64,000 nt of DNA from assembly GCA_903772945.1 (NCBI GenBank), contig CAICTM010000033.1, positions 1 to 64,000 on the forward strand, given 5' to 3'. Below, one piece after another: positions 9,080 to 19,660 of this stretch. The notes under the pieces are model-generated. The model did not search any database. It saw only the letters and a list, made by a program, of their open reading frames with translations, and was not told the origin of the DNA. The position numbers and the translations under genes are program-made. The stretch is from Seminavis robusta. Its lineage: Eukaryota; Bacillariophyta; Bacillariophyceae; Naviculales; Naviculaceae. Position 1 is the stretch's first letter, and each line of letters starts with the position of its first letter.

Positions 9080-9889
9080 TTATTGGTACAATGCCATAAT
9101 GAAAAGAAGACACGACATTGTGGCAGGTAGCAACCAAGCTACGTTTTGTAGCCATTGGCTCGCCAATACCTCCATGTTTCGTTGCCCCGCAGCCAACCTA
9201 CGGACCGTGGATGATTCTTCGAGGGAGGAGGAAATAATAGTCGAAGTTTCCTGAGAATCAAGAATGCAAGGGGTTTCCAGCCGTCCACCGATGGCAACAT
9301 AGAATTGTGCAGCGCCTGTCAGGTTGCCAGAAGTAGTTTTGACAACCTCCTTGATGATCTTCCCATTCTTCATTGTAAATATGACTCTCTCTGGGTCCAA
9401 CACAACATGCTTGTCGGTGGACTGAATTGGTGGGAATCCACCAAACGTGTAAGGCTTCCCGTTGTGGGTTCCTGACACCACCAACTCGTCTACCAGTACG
9501 ACGCCAGGTTTAATTTCCTTGACAGAGTCATAGCTGAATTTGAAATTGGTGAAGCTCTTGCAGAGGATGACAATATCTGAATTCTTTGCCATGGCAGTAA
9601 AGGGAGCCATTTCATTGCGGCAGATGGGAACCTCATCATTTGCATAGAACTGCAGCAGCTCTTCTACAGATGCATGTTCATTGACCTTGGCAATGAAATC
9701 CTGGATATTCTGCTCATTCTCGTTGACTGGGATGGATGTTTCAGTTACTTCCACCGGGATGGAAGTGTCAGTTCTTGTTCTTGCACCAACAGAAACCTTG
9801 GATGTATTTCCCAATCTATCCTTCTTGCTCTTTCTCTCCTTTTTGCTTTTTAGTCGCTCCTCTTGCAGTGGTGCTGCGAGTATGTTCAT
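9080..9889 (-). CDS. SnoaL-like (NTF2-fold) protein, paralog B
   Basis: A 269-residue ORF. A short basic N-terminus (SKKERKSKKDR, as in paralog A) precedes the SnoaL-like domain at about 54-210: VNEHASVEELLQFYANDEV, SYDSVKEIKPGVVLVDELV, GTHNGKPY, FPPIQSTDKHVVLDPERV and MKNGKIIKEVV, ending SGNLTGAAQFYVAIGG. The C-terminal ~55 residues have no counterpart in the paralogs and end in a hydrophobic stretch (WLLPATMSCLLFIMALYQ). The ATG overlaps the stop of paralog C as ATGA, leaving no room for its own promoter or leader. The N-terminus starts in the middle of the basic tail seen in A, so a deletion probably fused B to C. Whether B is translated is unclear. Confidence 0.72.
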   Translation of the reverse strand: MNILAAPLQEERLKSKKERKSKKDRLGNTSKVSVGARTRTDTSIPVEVTETSIPVNENEQNIQDFIAKVNEHASVEELLQFYANDEVPICRNEMAPFTAMAKNSDIVILCKSFTNFKFSYDSVKEIKPGVVLVDELVVSGTHNGKPYTFGGFPPIQSTDKHVVLDPERVIFTMKNGKIIKEVVKTTSGNLTGAAQFYVAIGGRLETPCILDSQETSTIISSSLEESSTVRRLAAGQRNMEVLASQWLQNVAWLLPATMSCLLFIMALYQ

Positions 9890-10494
9890 GTTGCAGGGCC
9901 TGTCAGGTTTCCAAGGGCTGTGACTGTCTGCTTGGCAATCTTTTTACCCTCCATGGTAAACCAGACTCTTTCCTCCAGCTCCACACGCTTTCCAGTGGCT
10001 GCAATGGCTGGGAATTGTTCAAACTTGTATGGCTCCCCATTGTGAGTCCCTGCGACGTAGAGGTCCTCCATCAATACTAAGCCAGGTTTGACCTCCCGGA
10101 TGTAACCATAGCTGAACTTGAAATCCTTAAAGCTCTTGGTCAGATTCACAATCTCCGTTTGAAGAGCCATGGCAGTCATGGGAGCCAAGTCATCGTACTT
10201 GATCAGTACATCTTTGCTGGTATAGAACTTGACCAAGTCCTTGGCAGAGCATTTGTGAGCATTCACCCTAGCCGCGTACTTTTCAATAATTCGCTCGTTT
10301 GGGGTTCCAGTGCCGGAGGAAAAAGTGGTGCTTGTGCTGGATCTACGCGACTTGAAAGTCTTGCTGCTGCTTCTTCGTTTCCCTTCCTTGCTTGCCTTCT
10401 CATCCCGGCTGCGATCCCTGTTAGGAGTGTCATGGTCGGCCTTTGTGGCCTTGCGGCTTGACATCCGATTCACGAGCTTTGATACGGCTACCAT
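9886..10494 (-). CDS. SnoaL-like (NTF2-fold) protein, paralog C
   Basis: A 202-residue protein. The first ~65 residues are basic and Ser-rich (RRSSSKTFKSRRSSTST). The SnoaL-like domain runs from about 68 to the end: VNAHKCSAKDLVKFYTSKDV, SFKDFKFSYGYIREVKPG, AGTHNGEPYKF, FPAIAATGKRVELEERVWF and MEGKKIAKQTV. It stops at ALGNLTGPAT, exactly where paralogs A and D continue with GPPGMY(I/L)S(I/V)GG. The last strand or tail is therefore missing. The stop overlaps the ATG of paralog B. The ATG at 10494 is the first in frame. Confidence 0.82.
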   Translation of the reverse strand: MVAVSKLVNRMSSRKATKADHDTPNRDRSRDEKASKEGKRRSSSKTFKSRRSSTSTTFSSGTGTPNERIIEKYAARVNAHKCSAKDLVKFYTSKDVLIKYDDLAPMTAMALQTEIVNLTKSFKDFKFSYGYIREVKPGLVLMEDLYVAGTHNGEPYKFEQFPAIAATGKRVELEERVWFTMEGKKIAKQTVTALGNLTGPAT

Positions 10495-11198
10495 TCTATC
10501 TGTCTATCTGCTTTTTGGGTTTCAATGCTCCAGCATTGGGAATTGTGGGCTTGATGGGTGGCACTAGTCTACTCCACCACTTCAGAAAGATTCGAGTCCG
10601 TGTGCCGTGTTCCGGCACAAAATTTGATGTCTGCTCACCAGCTGCCCTTGGTCGGGGATTGGGATATTGGGATGGTCTGAGAAACGGAAGCAAGGCACAA
10701 TCAGGAACACCCAAGAGATAGTACGATTTAGGATCATTCTCATTCTGATCAAAAATGTTGAGAAACCTTCTGACATTGATCAAAATTAATACTCCTACCA
10801 GTTTCCAAAAAGACAGTCATGGCCTATCCACTGACATTCTCCGAAGTTCTCGTAGACATATTATTTATTAGGTAAGGCTTGATCGTGCTCGTTTCTGAGT
10901 TCCAATTGTCGCCAGTGCTCCAGTTAAGAAAAGACGAAGTCAGTGGCCGCAGTGTGATGACTCTCGAGCTCTCGAGCTCTCGAGCTCTCGAGTCACTCAG
11001 CACTTCCCACTCAATCTCGTTTCTCGTTTCCTCGCTCTGCGCGGGCGATCCGTGGTTGCCCACGTAAAAAGATCCAAGACGTGATTTTGGAAACACACAA
11101 AACGATCCATGGCCGCGATCGGCTCATCAAAAAGCCAAGGCGCGGGTCAACTGCTCCCGTTCTTCATAGGTAGAGAGATGGATGGATAGAAGACGACA
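10495..11198. other. Intergenic with CTCGAGCT tandem array
   Basis: Four direct copies of an 8-bp CTCGAGCT unit lie at 10961-10992. Otherwise no gene is recognised. Confidence 0.5.
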
Positions 11199-11747
11199 AT
11201 GAAGGAACCAAGCTTTCATGTTGATTGCAAAGTAAAGCCTTCCAAGGAGCTGGAGCCACGTGACGATGTCGACCATGCTACCAGTACCCAGAAGCTGGAG
11301 GAAGGGCTGGGCGGCTGAGACTGTACCAAGTCAAAACTGCATCTGTCAACGATGGCAAGCAAGATGGACCAAGAGGAACAATTGACAAAAGAAATGTAGC
11401 CCGAAAGTTCGGAAGAGACTCTGGAGGATGCATCCAAAAGCCAGGAGAGGGCGGCTCCTCTGATGAAGTCAAGCCGTCGCTACTATTTCCCCGTGTTGTG
11501 CTTGGGAGTAGTTCTTGATGTGATGTTGCTGGTGATTGGGCTTCGTATTGGCCCCATGAATCACGAAAGGATTCATCGGCTATTTGTAGGTGGCACCATT
11601 GCGTTGGTTTGATGGCTGGCGCTGCTGGTCGCCGTGGCTGTATTTGTGCGGTACAAACTCCAAGACGACAAGGAACAAGCCTGGAGAACAGCTTGGAGCG
11701 GTGCCATTGTATTGGTGGTGGTGCTAGCCTTTGTCCTCTTGCGTTGA
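11199..11747 (+). pseudogene. Two-span membrane protein with three in-frame stops
   Basis: One frame is open for 182 codons from ATG 11199 to TGA 11745-11747 except for three stops: TGA 11316-11318, TAG 11397-11399 and TGA 11610-11612. The readable C-terminal half has two hydrophobic helices, FPVLCLGVVLDVMLLVIGL and ALLVAVAVF, and a third near VLVVVLAFVLL. The first helix resembles PVLCLGVVLLMALLVVGL in the intact membrane protein at 18377-19660, so this is probably a dead paralog of its N-terminal half. No frameshift is needed, which is unusual for an old pseudogene. Confidence 0.55.
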
Positions 11748-12519
11748 GCGATCGAGTGACAGTCGAATCAAGATTTGAACTGGGTGGCTGGCAAAAGTAC
11801 CCATATAGCTAGCATGGGCCCTTCTTTGCCTCCAGCTTGATGCCGTTACTAGACTAGCGTGGCAAAATAGGTTAATAGCAATAGTCTGAGCAACGCAACA
11901 GCAGGCGATTCGGGCTCGCATGCATGGTTTTGGCGGCCTCGCTGCCTCTTGTGCCATACATTGCGGTCCTTTTCTTCAGTGCAAAAGGGTTGCCAGGGAA
12001 GTATCCACAAAGCCGGCAGAGGGTGAGGCTTAGCTACCGTAGGAAAAGAACAGGGAGCCGAGTCAATTGCTGTCCCATGAAGCACGGTGAAGATAGAAAT
12101 CGAGAGCCATCTGCATCCAGGTAATAAAACGCCCCCAACAAACCTCATTGTTACTTTGATATAGCTACCAGGGTAGCCATAGGGAAGGGAAGTTATCTAG
12201 GGCGGCCAACAGTGAGTTTGGCTTCGGAAAAGAAGAGGCCAAATAGGGGACTAGGTTCCCTGGGATCAGGGACGACCTCAGGTTTCGAAAGACGTTCGTT
12301 TTCCTTGGACTGATAGCGGTCTCTTTACCTTTCCGTGACTTGTCGGATGGCCACAGCTACGGATCAACTGTTCCGTTCTAAATGGCTTTGACAAAGGTCT
12401 GTCTCCTCGACATTGCATCATTGCTGCGTGTGGCATGTTAATTTTAAAAAGGATGCGATGCAAACCGGCGATTGATTTCTTCGCTGTATGCATAGTAGAT
12501 TGTTTGTCTCTCTCTCTCT
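11748..12519. other. Intergenic
   Basis: No supported ORF, repeat or RNA gene is seen. A short CT microsatellite (12506-12519) lies just before the 3' end of the exostosin-like gene. Confidence 0.4.
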
Positions 12520-13947
12520 TTATAATATTTCCTTCGTTTGGTTATTTTTCCAAAAGGACTTTATGAATTGGATCCAATGCTGTGCCGTCAATCGTTCGTA
12601 ACGATATTCTTTGGCCTTGGCAATGATGCGTTGATATTCTTGTTCGAGCCATTCCGGTGTGACATTGTCATGAGAATCAATCCATGCGACGGGCAATCCT
12701 TGAAAGGATCGGTACCATCCATCGGTTCGATTCAAATGCTCAATAACAGGAATGGTGCCTAAATACATGGCTTCCCAATGACGATAACAATCCAATCCCA
12801 ACCCGCCCGGACTGAGAATGAATTTGGAACGCATCATTTCTTCAAAAAAGGACTTTTCGGCGGCTTTGCCCTTGCCAAATGTATTGCGTACGGTTCCTTG
12901 AAAGTTGCGAATGACGGCTTCCATGGCTTGTTTGCGCATGGGTCGTCCTTTGCAATTGAGCATGAGTAGTTGAGTGCGTGGTTGTTGGTGGTGTTGATCT
13001 AGAAAATCGAGCATAAACTTGATTTTGTCGGGTGTCCGTACTCCCAATGGCAAGGAATGTACCTTGGGATGATCTCCAAAGAGCTGAAACTGTGTAGTGA
13101 CCGCCAAGAGTGTCTCGGGATGATTGATGTATTCCCAAATGGTACTATTCTTGCATCCCTCCTTTTTCCAAGTGGCCATCAAGTCGGGAACCCAATCGGT
13201 GGTTTTACCAGGAATCTGTTGGGAAAATCCACCCCAGTTTTCGTCCATGCGAAAAAAGGCAATGTGCGGATAGGGCGTTGCGTTGAGTTGTCGTCGATAG
13301 CGATTAAAGTTTTTTGCCAGAATGCAAATGGATCCAATTTTCAAGTACTTGTAGCCCTTGTCGTGGTAGTCTTGAATATCTAGTATTTGGGAGCGGGATT
13401 CGGTCTTGTTGACTCTCCAAAGTTGGGCTTGATCAAAATGCTGCAGGAATTGTTCAAACTTTTGTCGTGTGGCCCAGTAAATGACGTTGGTGTGCCGAAA
13501 GTTCCCAAAGAGTTCTTGCATTTGCTGGTAGTGATAGTCGTAAAAGTCACGTTGGTTCTGGGAGATTGTAGATATCACTTGGGTATGATTATCTTCCCTG
13601 AATACATGTACCGGTACCGGTAGTACTGAGGGTATCACAGGGGTAGCAGGGGTATCTGAATCTTCTCTTAATAGTGCTGAGGGTAGCATAGGGGTAGCAT
13701 TTTCCAGTCTGGTGGTACCATTATCTTCTTCCTCTTCTTCGTCATTGTCATCGTCATTGTCTATACTAGTAGCTATAGGAGTATCCAGGTTGACTTCGAT
13801 TATCATTTGTGCAGCTTGAAGCTCTGCCCCTGTGGTTCTTGACAATTCTTCCTTTTGCAGTTTTTCGTTTACCAGAAAAGAACGAAAGCTCATCAAAACC
13901 AAAACTGCTATTATGCAGCCGACGGTCTTCATTGATATTGATGGCAT
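12520..13947 (-). CDS. Exostosin-like type II membrane glycosyltransferase
   Basis: A 475-residue protein. Residues about 6-26 form an N-terminal signal anchor (TVGCIIAVLVLMSF), followed by an acidic and Thr-rich stalk with internal repeats (VIPSVLP, ATPMLPS). The lumenal part includes NVIYWATRQKFEQF, FFRMDENWGGF, a VHSLPLGVRTPDK loop and LLMLNCKGRP. It ends with SKFILSPGGLGLDCYRHWEA and LGTIPVIEH, the nucleotide-sugar-binding signature of exostosin/GT47-like and related GT-B enzymes. It is expected in the Golgi, transferring a sugar to glycans; donor and acceptor are unknown. The ATG at 13947 gives the anchor directly. No intron is needed. Confidence 0.75.
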   Translation of the reverse strand: MPSISMKTVGCIIAVLVLMSFRSFLVNEKLQKEELSRTTGAELQAAQMIIEVNLDTPIATSIDNDDDNDEEEEEDNGTTRLENATPMLPSALLREDSDTPATPVIPSVLPVPVHVFREDNHTQVISTISQNQRDFYDYHYQQMQELFGNFRHTNVIYWATRQKFEQFLQHFDQAQLWRVNKTESRSQILDIQDYHDKGYKYLKIGSICILAKNFNRYRRQLNATPYPHIAFFRMDENWGGFSQQIPGKTTDWVPDLMATWKKEGCKNSTIWEYINHPETLLAVTTQFQLFGDHPKVHSLPLGVRTPDKIKFMLDFLDQHHQQPRTQLLMLNCKGRPMRKQAMEAVIRNFQGTVRNTFGKGKAAEKSFFEEMMRSKFILSPGGLGLDCYRHWEAMYLGTIPVIEHLNRTDGWYRSFQGLPVAWIDSHDNVTPEWLEQEYQRIIAKAKEYRYERLTAQHWIQFIKSFWKNNQTKEIL

Positions 13948-14462
13948 CGTCTTCTCTATCTACCGGTATACCGCAATGCAACCATCTGCCGTCCATGGCA
14001 TTTCTTGCTTTATGATCAACGGTGGTCAGGAACCGCGCCTCGAGCATCCAAAAGCAACTTTACCTCTATCCTTAATCTGCATGGTCAATGAGACACGAGC
14101 TTTGGGTACGATTGTACCGGTACCAAGAAAGGACAACAAGGCTATCCATCGACGGTGTAGAGAGCTATTAATAGCTTGTAGCCAATTGCGTCCAGACTGT
14201 CACTCAGTTCCTTTCAACCTCTACGGGTGTATACATACATATAAGGTAACATCGCTTCAGGTTGGCAACGTACACGTACATTGGGTGCAAGCATGTGCTT
14301 GTTCATCAGTCATATGCATAATTGAATATTATCTTATCTTTGTACTTCTACTGTACGATACTACGACTCATGATCCTGGTTGTACAGTTTGCTTCCATCG
14401 ACCTCCTCATCATCAACACCCAGCATGCAGCCAGCACTCAATCACCGTTTTCTTGCTTTGGT
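13948..14462. other. Intergenic between the exostosin-like gene and SnoaL-like D
   Basis: Contains a GTACCGGTACC palindrome at 14114-14124. The plus-strand ORF across it (13832-14539) is antisense to the two flanking genes and has no recognisable domain. Confidence 0.4.
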
Positions 14463-15113
14463 TTATTCTCCAGGTGGCGTGGCAGGGGGCATGTCCATCG
14501 TACCTCCAACTGACAAGTACATACCAGGGGGTCCAGTGAGGCTTCCCAATGCAGTGATCTCCACCCGATCAATCTTTCCATCCTTCATGTAAAACCAGCA
14601 TCGCTCAGGATCCAACACAATTTTCTTCTGGGTTGCTTCCACGATAGGAAAGTTGGCAAACGTGTACGGACCCGTGTGCGTTCCAGTCGTTTGCAAGTTT
14701 TCCACAAGGACAACTCCTGGCTTGATTTCCTTGATGGAATCATAGAGGAAGCCCATATCATTAAAGCTGCGGTACAACTTTTCAATCTCAGTCACCATCA
14801 CACCTGCGTCCATTGCCTGGGTGTCATCAAACAAGACTCGCGACGTACTGGAGGCGTAGTGCTTGAGCAGTTCCTCTGCTGATGCATGAGCGCTCACAGC
14901 AGCCACGTACTTTGCAACCAATTCTTCATTCAAGTTGTCAGTACTAGTACCAGTAGCCTTCTTGGGCCTTGTCTTCTTGCTGCTGCTGCTGTTGCTGTTA
15001 CTCAGGCTGTTGCTGTTGCTGCACACAGAGGTACCATCTTGGCTCTCTTTGGCGAGAGCCTTGCCATTGGTCTTGGTCTTGCTCCACCGTTTCCCAGAAA
15101 AAAGTTTGAACAT
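14463..15113 (-). CDS. SnoaL-like (NTF2-fold) protein, paralog D
   Basis: A 216-residue protein from the ATG at 15113 (MFKLFSGKRWSKTKTNGK). The ORF extends further upstream, but that part lacks the basic N-terminus shared by the family. A Ser/Asn-rich linker is followed by the SnoaL-like domain at about 65-205: VSAHASAEELLKHYASS, YDSIKEIKPGVVLVENL, TGTHTGPYTF, FPIVEATQKKIVLDPERC and MKDGKIDRVEI. It ends LGSLTGPPGMYLSVGGTMDM, matching the end of paralog A. It is the most distant of the four copies. Substrate and role are unknown. Confidence 0.8.
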   Translation of the reverse strand: MFKLFSGKRWSKTKTNGKALAKESQDGTSVCSNSNSLSNSNSSSSKKTRPKKATGTSTDNLNEELVAKYVAAVSAHASAEELLKHYASSTSRVLFDDTQAMDAGVMVTEIEKLYRSFNDMGFLYDSIKEIKPGVVLVENLQTTGTHTGPYTFANFPIVEATQKKIVLDPERCWFYMKDGKIDRVEITALGSLTGPPGMYLSVGGTMDMPPATPPGE

Positions 15114-16083
15114 CTTCAGGTCCGTCTGATGGCAAAAGTGCAGAAAACTAAAATAGATTTGGCTTCCAAGAATTGTGAGAGTGCTGAAAGTGAATAATTC
15201 TGACGGACTACAACGTCCGGAAACAGGCGAGGTTTGAGATAAATCCAGTCCCAAGGAATCCGTTTTATATTTTTGTCTCAAGTCTGATACTGATTGCATG
15301 GACAAAATCAACCAGTGTCCCGTTTCCGGACTGCGTACCGGTACAGTCGTATTGTGGTCCGCTTCCCTTCAAGTGCATGTGTACTTATTTATGTACAGTA
15401 CTTCAGACTTCAGAGAACTGTACTGAGGTCATCTTAAGCTTCAAGGAGAAGACCAGAAGCCTTGCTCTAGAGCCGTAACGCTTTATGAATACAGTGGTCA
15501 AATGCTTTAAGTCCTATTGAACTAGTGGCTTTTAGAAACGAATTAATTAACATTAGTTACGAATTAACAATCCACCAAAGCGTGCCAAACTTCCAAAATC
15601 CCAAAACAAAAAAAGACATAACACATAACACAACCTTCACATCTTCTTTTGTAAATGTTCTGGTCGAATGTCAATCGATTCCTGAAACCCACCGGAAACA
15701 TTCCTTACCTTTAAAAATCTGACCTTGATTCCAGCAGTAAAAATTTAATGGTTGGAGGGAGGCAGTATTTTGGGTCCTGCAAGGTTGTACCGGTACCACT
15801 GACTGGATTTGGATTTAAATGATGTTTCATCGCGGCAAGCTTTTGTGACCACCATGACCCATCGAATGACCGTACGAACCGGCACCAACCTCCTGCCTCT
15901 TCAACAAGCGCTTGCTTGATGATCAAGGATCAAAATTTACTATCTAACCTTTTAGTTAAAATTAGGATCGAAAGACGACGTTATGCATTGGCCGTGCAAC
16001 AACCCCGCAGCCCAGTCGTAGCTATAGCTAGCTATAGAGCAAGGAAGGTCCATGGGATCAGCCATGACAAACTGGATACCACA
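15114..16083. other. Intergenic
   Basis: Holds GTACCGGTAC at 15335-15344 and GTACCGGTACC at 15787-15797, and AT-rich DNA at 15500-15640. No gene is recognised. Confidence 0.4.
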
Positions 16084-17757
16084 TCAATTGAACAAAAATT
16101 CTTCCAAATAGGCGATAGCACCCTTCCACCAAGCGAATGCCCTGCTAACAAAATTGTCCTCTGCAGGGCTTCCACCAGTTCCGGTGGTGCCTAGGTTGCC
16201 AACTTGAGGCAAAGGATTCAGGATAGGAGAAAACGTGGGAAAGTCAGTTTGTCTCCACGTTTGGATAAGACCATTATCTTGACCTGACTCATCATAAAAA
16301 GGTGCTCCAACAAGGACTTTTGTCCCATCTCCAGAAACAGCAACACTATATCCCAACTCATCAGTTGCCCCAATTCCATCAATATCAAAACCTTGCATTC
16401 TGCTGATCTCTTGAAGGACCCAATCAGTGCCGTCAAACTTGTAGATGCGAACATAACCACGAGAGACTGCAGATCCAGCAACAAGGGTTTTGCCATCATT
16501 GGATAGATCAATAGAGAACCCAAATCTATCTCCTTGTTCATCTCCAATGAGATCACTATGTACAGTACATGTATTATGTATCACAAGTCACAAGTCACAT
16601 GGGGCAGAGTCAGTAATCCAAAAAACACATGAAACAGTCCTCAATGCTTACCTTCCCAATTGGACCCATAATTCATCAGCTCTTTGAAAGACTTGCACCT
16701 TGCCAATTTGGGTAGCAGCAAGCAGATCAAACCGAGGAGAACTGACTGCAACAATGCTGCCATCGTAGTTTAGAGCCACCGAATAGCCAAAATTGTCAGA
16801 GATGGTGGACCCAAACATGGCTCCACCATCAACAAAATTTTGGTTGAGTATGCCATCACTGGCATAAACACGGCATTCACCAAACCTTGTAGAGTCAGAA
16901 TCAGAGGGTCCAGATCCAGGCATTCCAACAGCAAACCAGTTGCCATCTCCAGAGTATGCTACAGACCACCCCATCTGTGCCAATGCATTTGGTCCATACA
17001 ATCCAGAAACAAAAGCAGAGAGATCATTAGGGTCGTCATATTGCTCTCGCTGCCAGTCAGTGCCATCCCAGAAGTAGGTTGTTGCAAACCCAAGTTGAAG
17101 GTTGGTTGGGGTATCATAAAGAGGAGCCCCAACTACCACTTTGTCTCCATCTGCTGACAGAGAAATGGCCCAACCAAAGGAGAAAATTGGCGAGCCATCC
17201 AACTCAACACCAACAATTGTACTGTCTCTTTGCAACCACATTTCTGAGCTGCTGTTATATTGGAACACCACAACAACTTCATTGGCAGAAGAGCTGACAG
17301 CAACAATGCTGCCATCTCTTGATATGGCAACTGTAAAACCACTTCGAAAAGGTAAATGAGGAAAACCTGTCAAGTCTTGACCTTTTGGGGTCCATACCGG
17401 TATATTGGCAGCAATCTCATAGACACGAACAGTGTCAGTTCCCCTTTCATGGACTGCTATTGTTGTCCCTGCCTCGTCTATGGCCACATAGCTTCCAAAC
17501 AATGCAAGATCGGTATCCCCTGCAAGATTAAAACCAAATTGGACATAGCCGCTGATGGGAGCCAACCAACGATGCTGTTTCATGCTTTCCGCATTCAGGT
17601 CAATGACTTGCAAGGATTGCTGATTCTGAGGTTCACTGGTACCGCTACCATCTACTGACGTGAAGAGAATTGCCAAATTGACACACAGCAGGATGGCCCT
17701 TGAGAAACGTCCTTGATGAGCAGGAAACCATTCGGAAAGATCGAAATTCCACAACAT
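16084..17757 (-). CDS. Secreted FG-GAP / beta-propeller repeat protein, one intron
   Basis: Two exons, 17757-16652 and 16555-16084. The 95-bp intron starts GTAAGC and ends CATAG; the splice joins frames exactly (…VQLG-S-DLIGDEQGDRFG…), giving about 525 residues. The N-terminus has a signal-anchor-like stretch (RAILLCVNLAILFTSVDG). The rest is a series of ~60-residue blades with the motif FG(W/Y)S(V/I)(A/S)LS.DG..V.VGAP or IVAVSS, for example FSFGWAISLSADGDKVVVGA, DNFGYSVALNYDGSIVAVSS and LGYSVAVSGDGTKVLVGA. These match the integrin-alpha-like FG-GAP family common in diatoms, usually extracellular. The chosen ATG (17757) is the first in frame. Confidence 0.85.
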
Positions 17758-18376
17758 GGTGATTGTTGGCAATTCAGTTATTCGAAAATTCAATTCAAGG
17801 CAAGTCGATCAACAGATGGAGCAGTATGGGGCAAACTTGGATTCGATTCATTCCATGGCAGGCATTGGGATTGATCTGGAAGAAACGGGGTTTGGGGTAA
17901 CGGGTGCCCAAACCGAAACGGCCATAAAAAACGGCGAATCGAAAACGGGTGTTGGTGCACCCCCCGCCCCACTCCAATTGAGACGACTGAACGTCGAGTC
18001 GAGTCGAATGATTCAATTCAATCCCAGATTTCATTTGGACGAACAGATCCATGACCGAACCATTGGCATTGGGAACTGTGGGGGAAGCAACCCCCAAACA
18101 AAAAAGGATGAAGGCGCACGTGCACCTCGATCCGAGACCAGCAAAGAGCATGACGAGGTTGATGCACTAGTAGCTAGCAGCTAGCTGCGGCTAGCAAAAG
18201 CAGCTACGATAGCTCTTGCAGATATGGCTGCTGACAAGTCTTCCGAGAAAAATTTAATGTAACCGGAACTCTCTTCCCGGAACAATTTGCAACCTTCGCG
18301 CACCTGCGTCCAACATCAAGATTGCAAGTTTTATGCCTCATTATCGATAATGAGATGAGCAAAGAATAAGGGGACA
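17758..18376. other. Divergent intergenic region (FG-GAP gene / membrane-protein gene)
   Basis: It lies between two genes transcribed away from each other, so it probably holds both promoters. ORFs on both strands here overlap each other and lack domains. One minus-strand ORF (18151-17795) starts with a signal-like stretch but is not supported otherwise. Confidence 0.45.
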
Positions 18377-19660
18377 ATGACGAGTATTACCATGAACGCA
18401 ACAGAGCACGAGAAGGACCCAGAGCAACCGGCAGTGGCGCCTCAGGAAAACTGTTTGATGCGTCACGTCAGTGCCATGCTAAACATGCCACCGCCAGTAC
18501 CAGTAATAGTTATCACGGACGACCAACCAGACGAAGAAAAGCAGTTATCCCCACCACCACAACAACAACCGCCACCATCGTCACCACCATCGTCACCAGC
18601 ATCCCCACCACACAGTAGTTATGTGACAAAACAGAGAACGCCGCCATCCAAGCTCTTTCACAGATTGGATCGAATGCAAAGAGCACTGTATCAACGCACA
18701 GTGCCGGTTCTGTGTTTGGGGGTAGTGCTGCTGATGGCGCTGTTGGTTGTTGGCTTACTGTCTGCCAAGGACCAAGGCAACGCTCTATGGGGATTCTTGG
18801 TGGCTTGTCTCATTGCTTCGGTTGGCTGGATAGCTGTGCTCGTGGCAATGCTGGTGTTTATTGTCCAAACCAAAAGCAATCACATACTCCGGATTGTACT
18901 GCTACTGCTGGACCCGGAGACGCGCGAATTTGAAGTCCTGCGACTCGAGTTTTTCTATTCCGATTATTCCAAGGCGTTGGTGGCAAATGCTCTGTCTCCA
19001 ATGTCTACCCATGCAACCAACAAAATGTTGAGCACCAAGGCATACACCGGTGTTTGCAACGCAAGGGGCGCCAAGGAATGGAAGAAATCAGCCCATTTGG
19101 TAGACTTTTGCCAAGGCTGCGATGTGCTCATTGCTATACCAGAAGGAACTTCTGCAGAAGAGATTGCGCAACTGGCCAAACCCATTCTCAGAGATGAAAA
19201 TGTTGTCAGAGTTGTAAGTATTGTTCTCTCATCGTTCTGTCATTTGATTGCATTGAGGTTATTGAATTTTCCCTTCTAACCATCATCATTTCTTTTGGAA
19301 TGGCATCCTCCTTATCTTTAGCTCTGTTCTGGTGTCAACAAGGCCGATCCTTGGGCTTTGGGGATGAGGCTTCTTTACTTTATTTCTTCCGTGTGTTTGG
19401 GGATTCTGTTACCAGTGTTCTGGGTCGTTGTGGCACACAGTATCAGCCAAGATGATACAAAAGTATGGTTCGTGGAGGCTCCCCTGGTTCTATTCATTAG
19501 TTGGTACGTGGCATTCCTGGTGGCAGAGGCATCCGTCATACTTCAAGTCCTCCACCACCGAAAACAGAAACGTCGAGTCATTCAAAACTATGTCTTCAAA
19601 ATGGTTCTGGTGATTGCCGTTTATTTGGCTCTGGCAGCAATCATTGTACAGTTTGCATAG
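18377..19660 (+). CDS. Multispan membrane protein of unknown function, one intron
   Basis: Exons 18377-19213 and 19322-19660. The 108-bp intron begins GTAAGT and ends TTTAG in phase 0, giving 391 residues. The N-terminal ~110 residues are Pro-rich (QQQPPPSSPPSSPASPPHSS). Two helices follow (VPVLCLGVVLLMALLVVGLL and a second near 146-174). Then comes a ~110-residue soluble segment with several Cys (VCNARGAKEWKK, DFCQGCDVLIAIPEGTSAEE). Three C-terminal helices lie in exon 2 (YFISSVCLGILLPVFWVVV and others). No family is recognised. A pseudogene at 11199-11747 resembles its N-terminal helices. Confidence 0.75.

Noticed and set aside
13832-14539. Plus-strand ORF of 235 codons between two genes
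   Set aside because: Antisense to the start of the exostosin-like gene and the end of SnoaL-like D; sequence looks non-coding.
17795-18151. Minus-strand ORF starting with a signal-like stretch
   Set aside because: Overlaps the promoter region of two divergent genes, has no domain and an opposing ORF of similar length.
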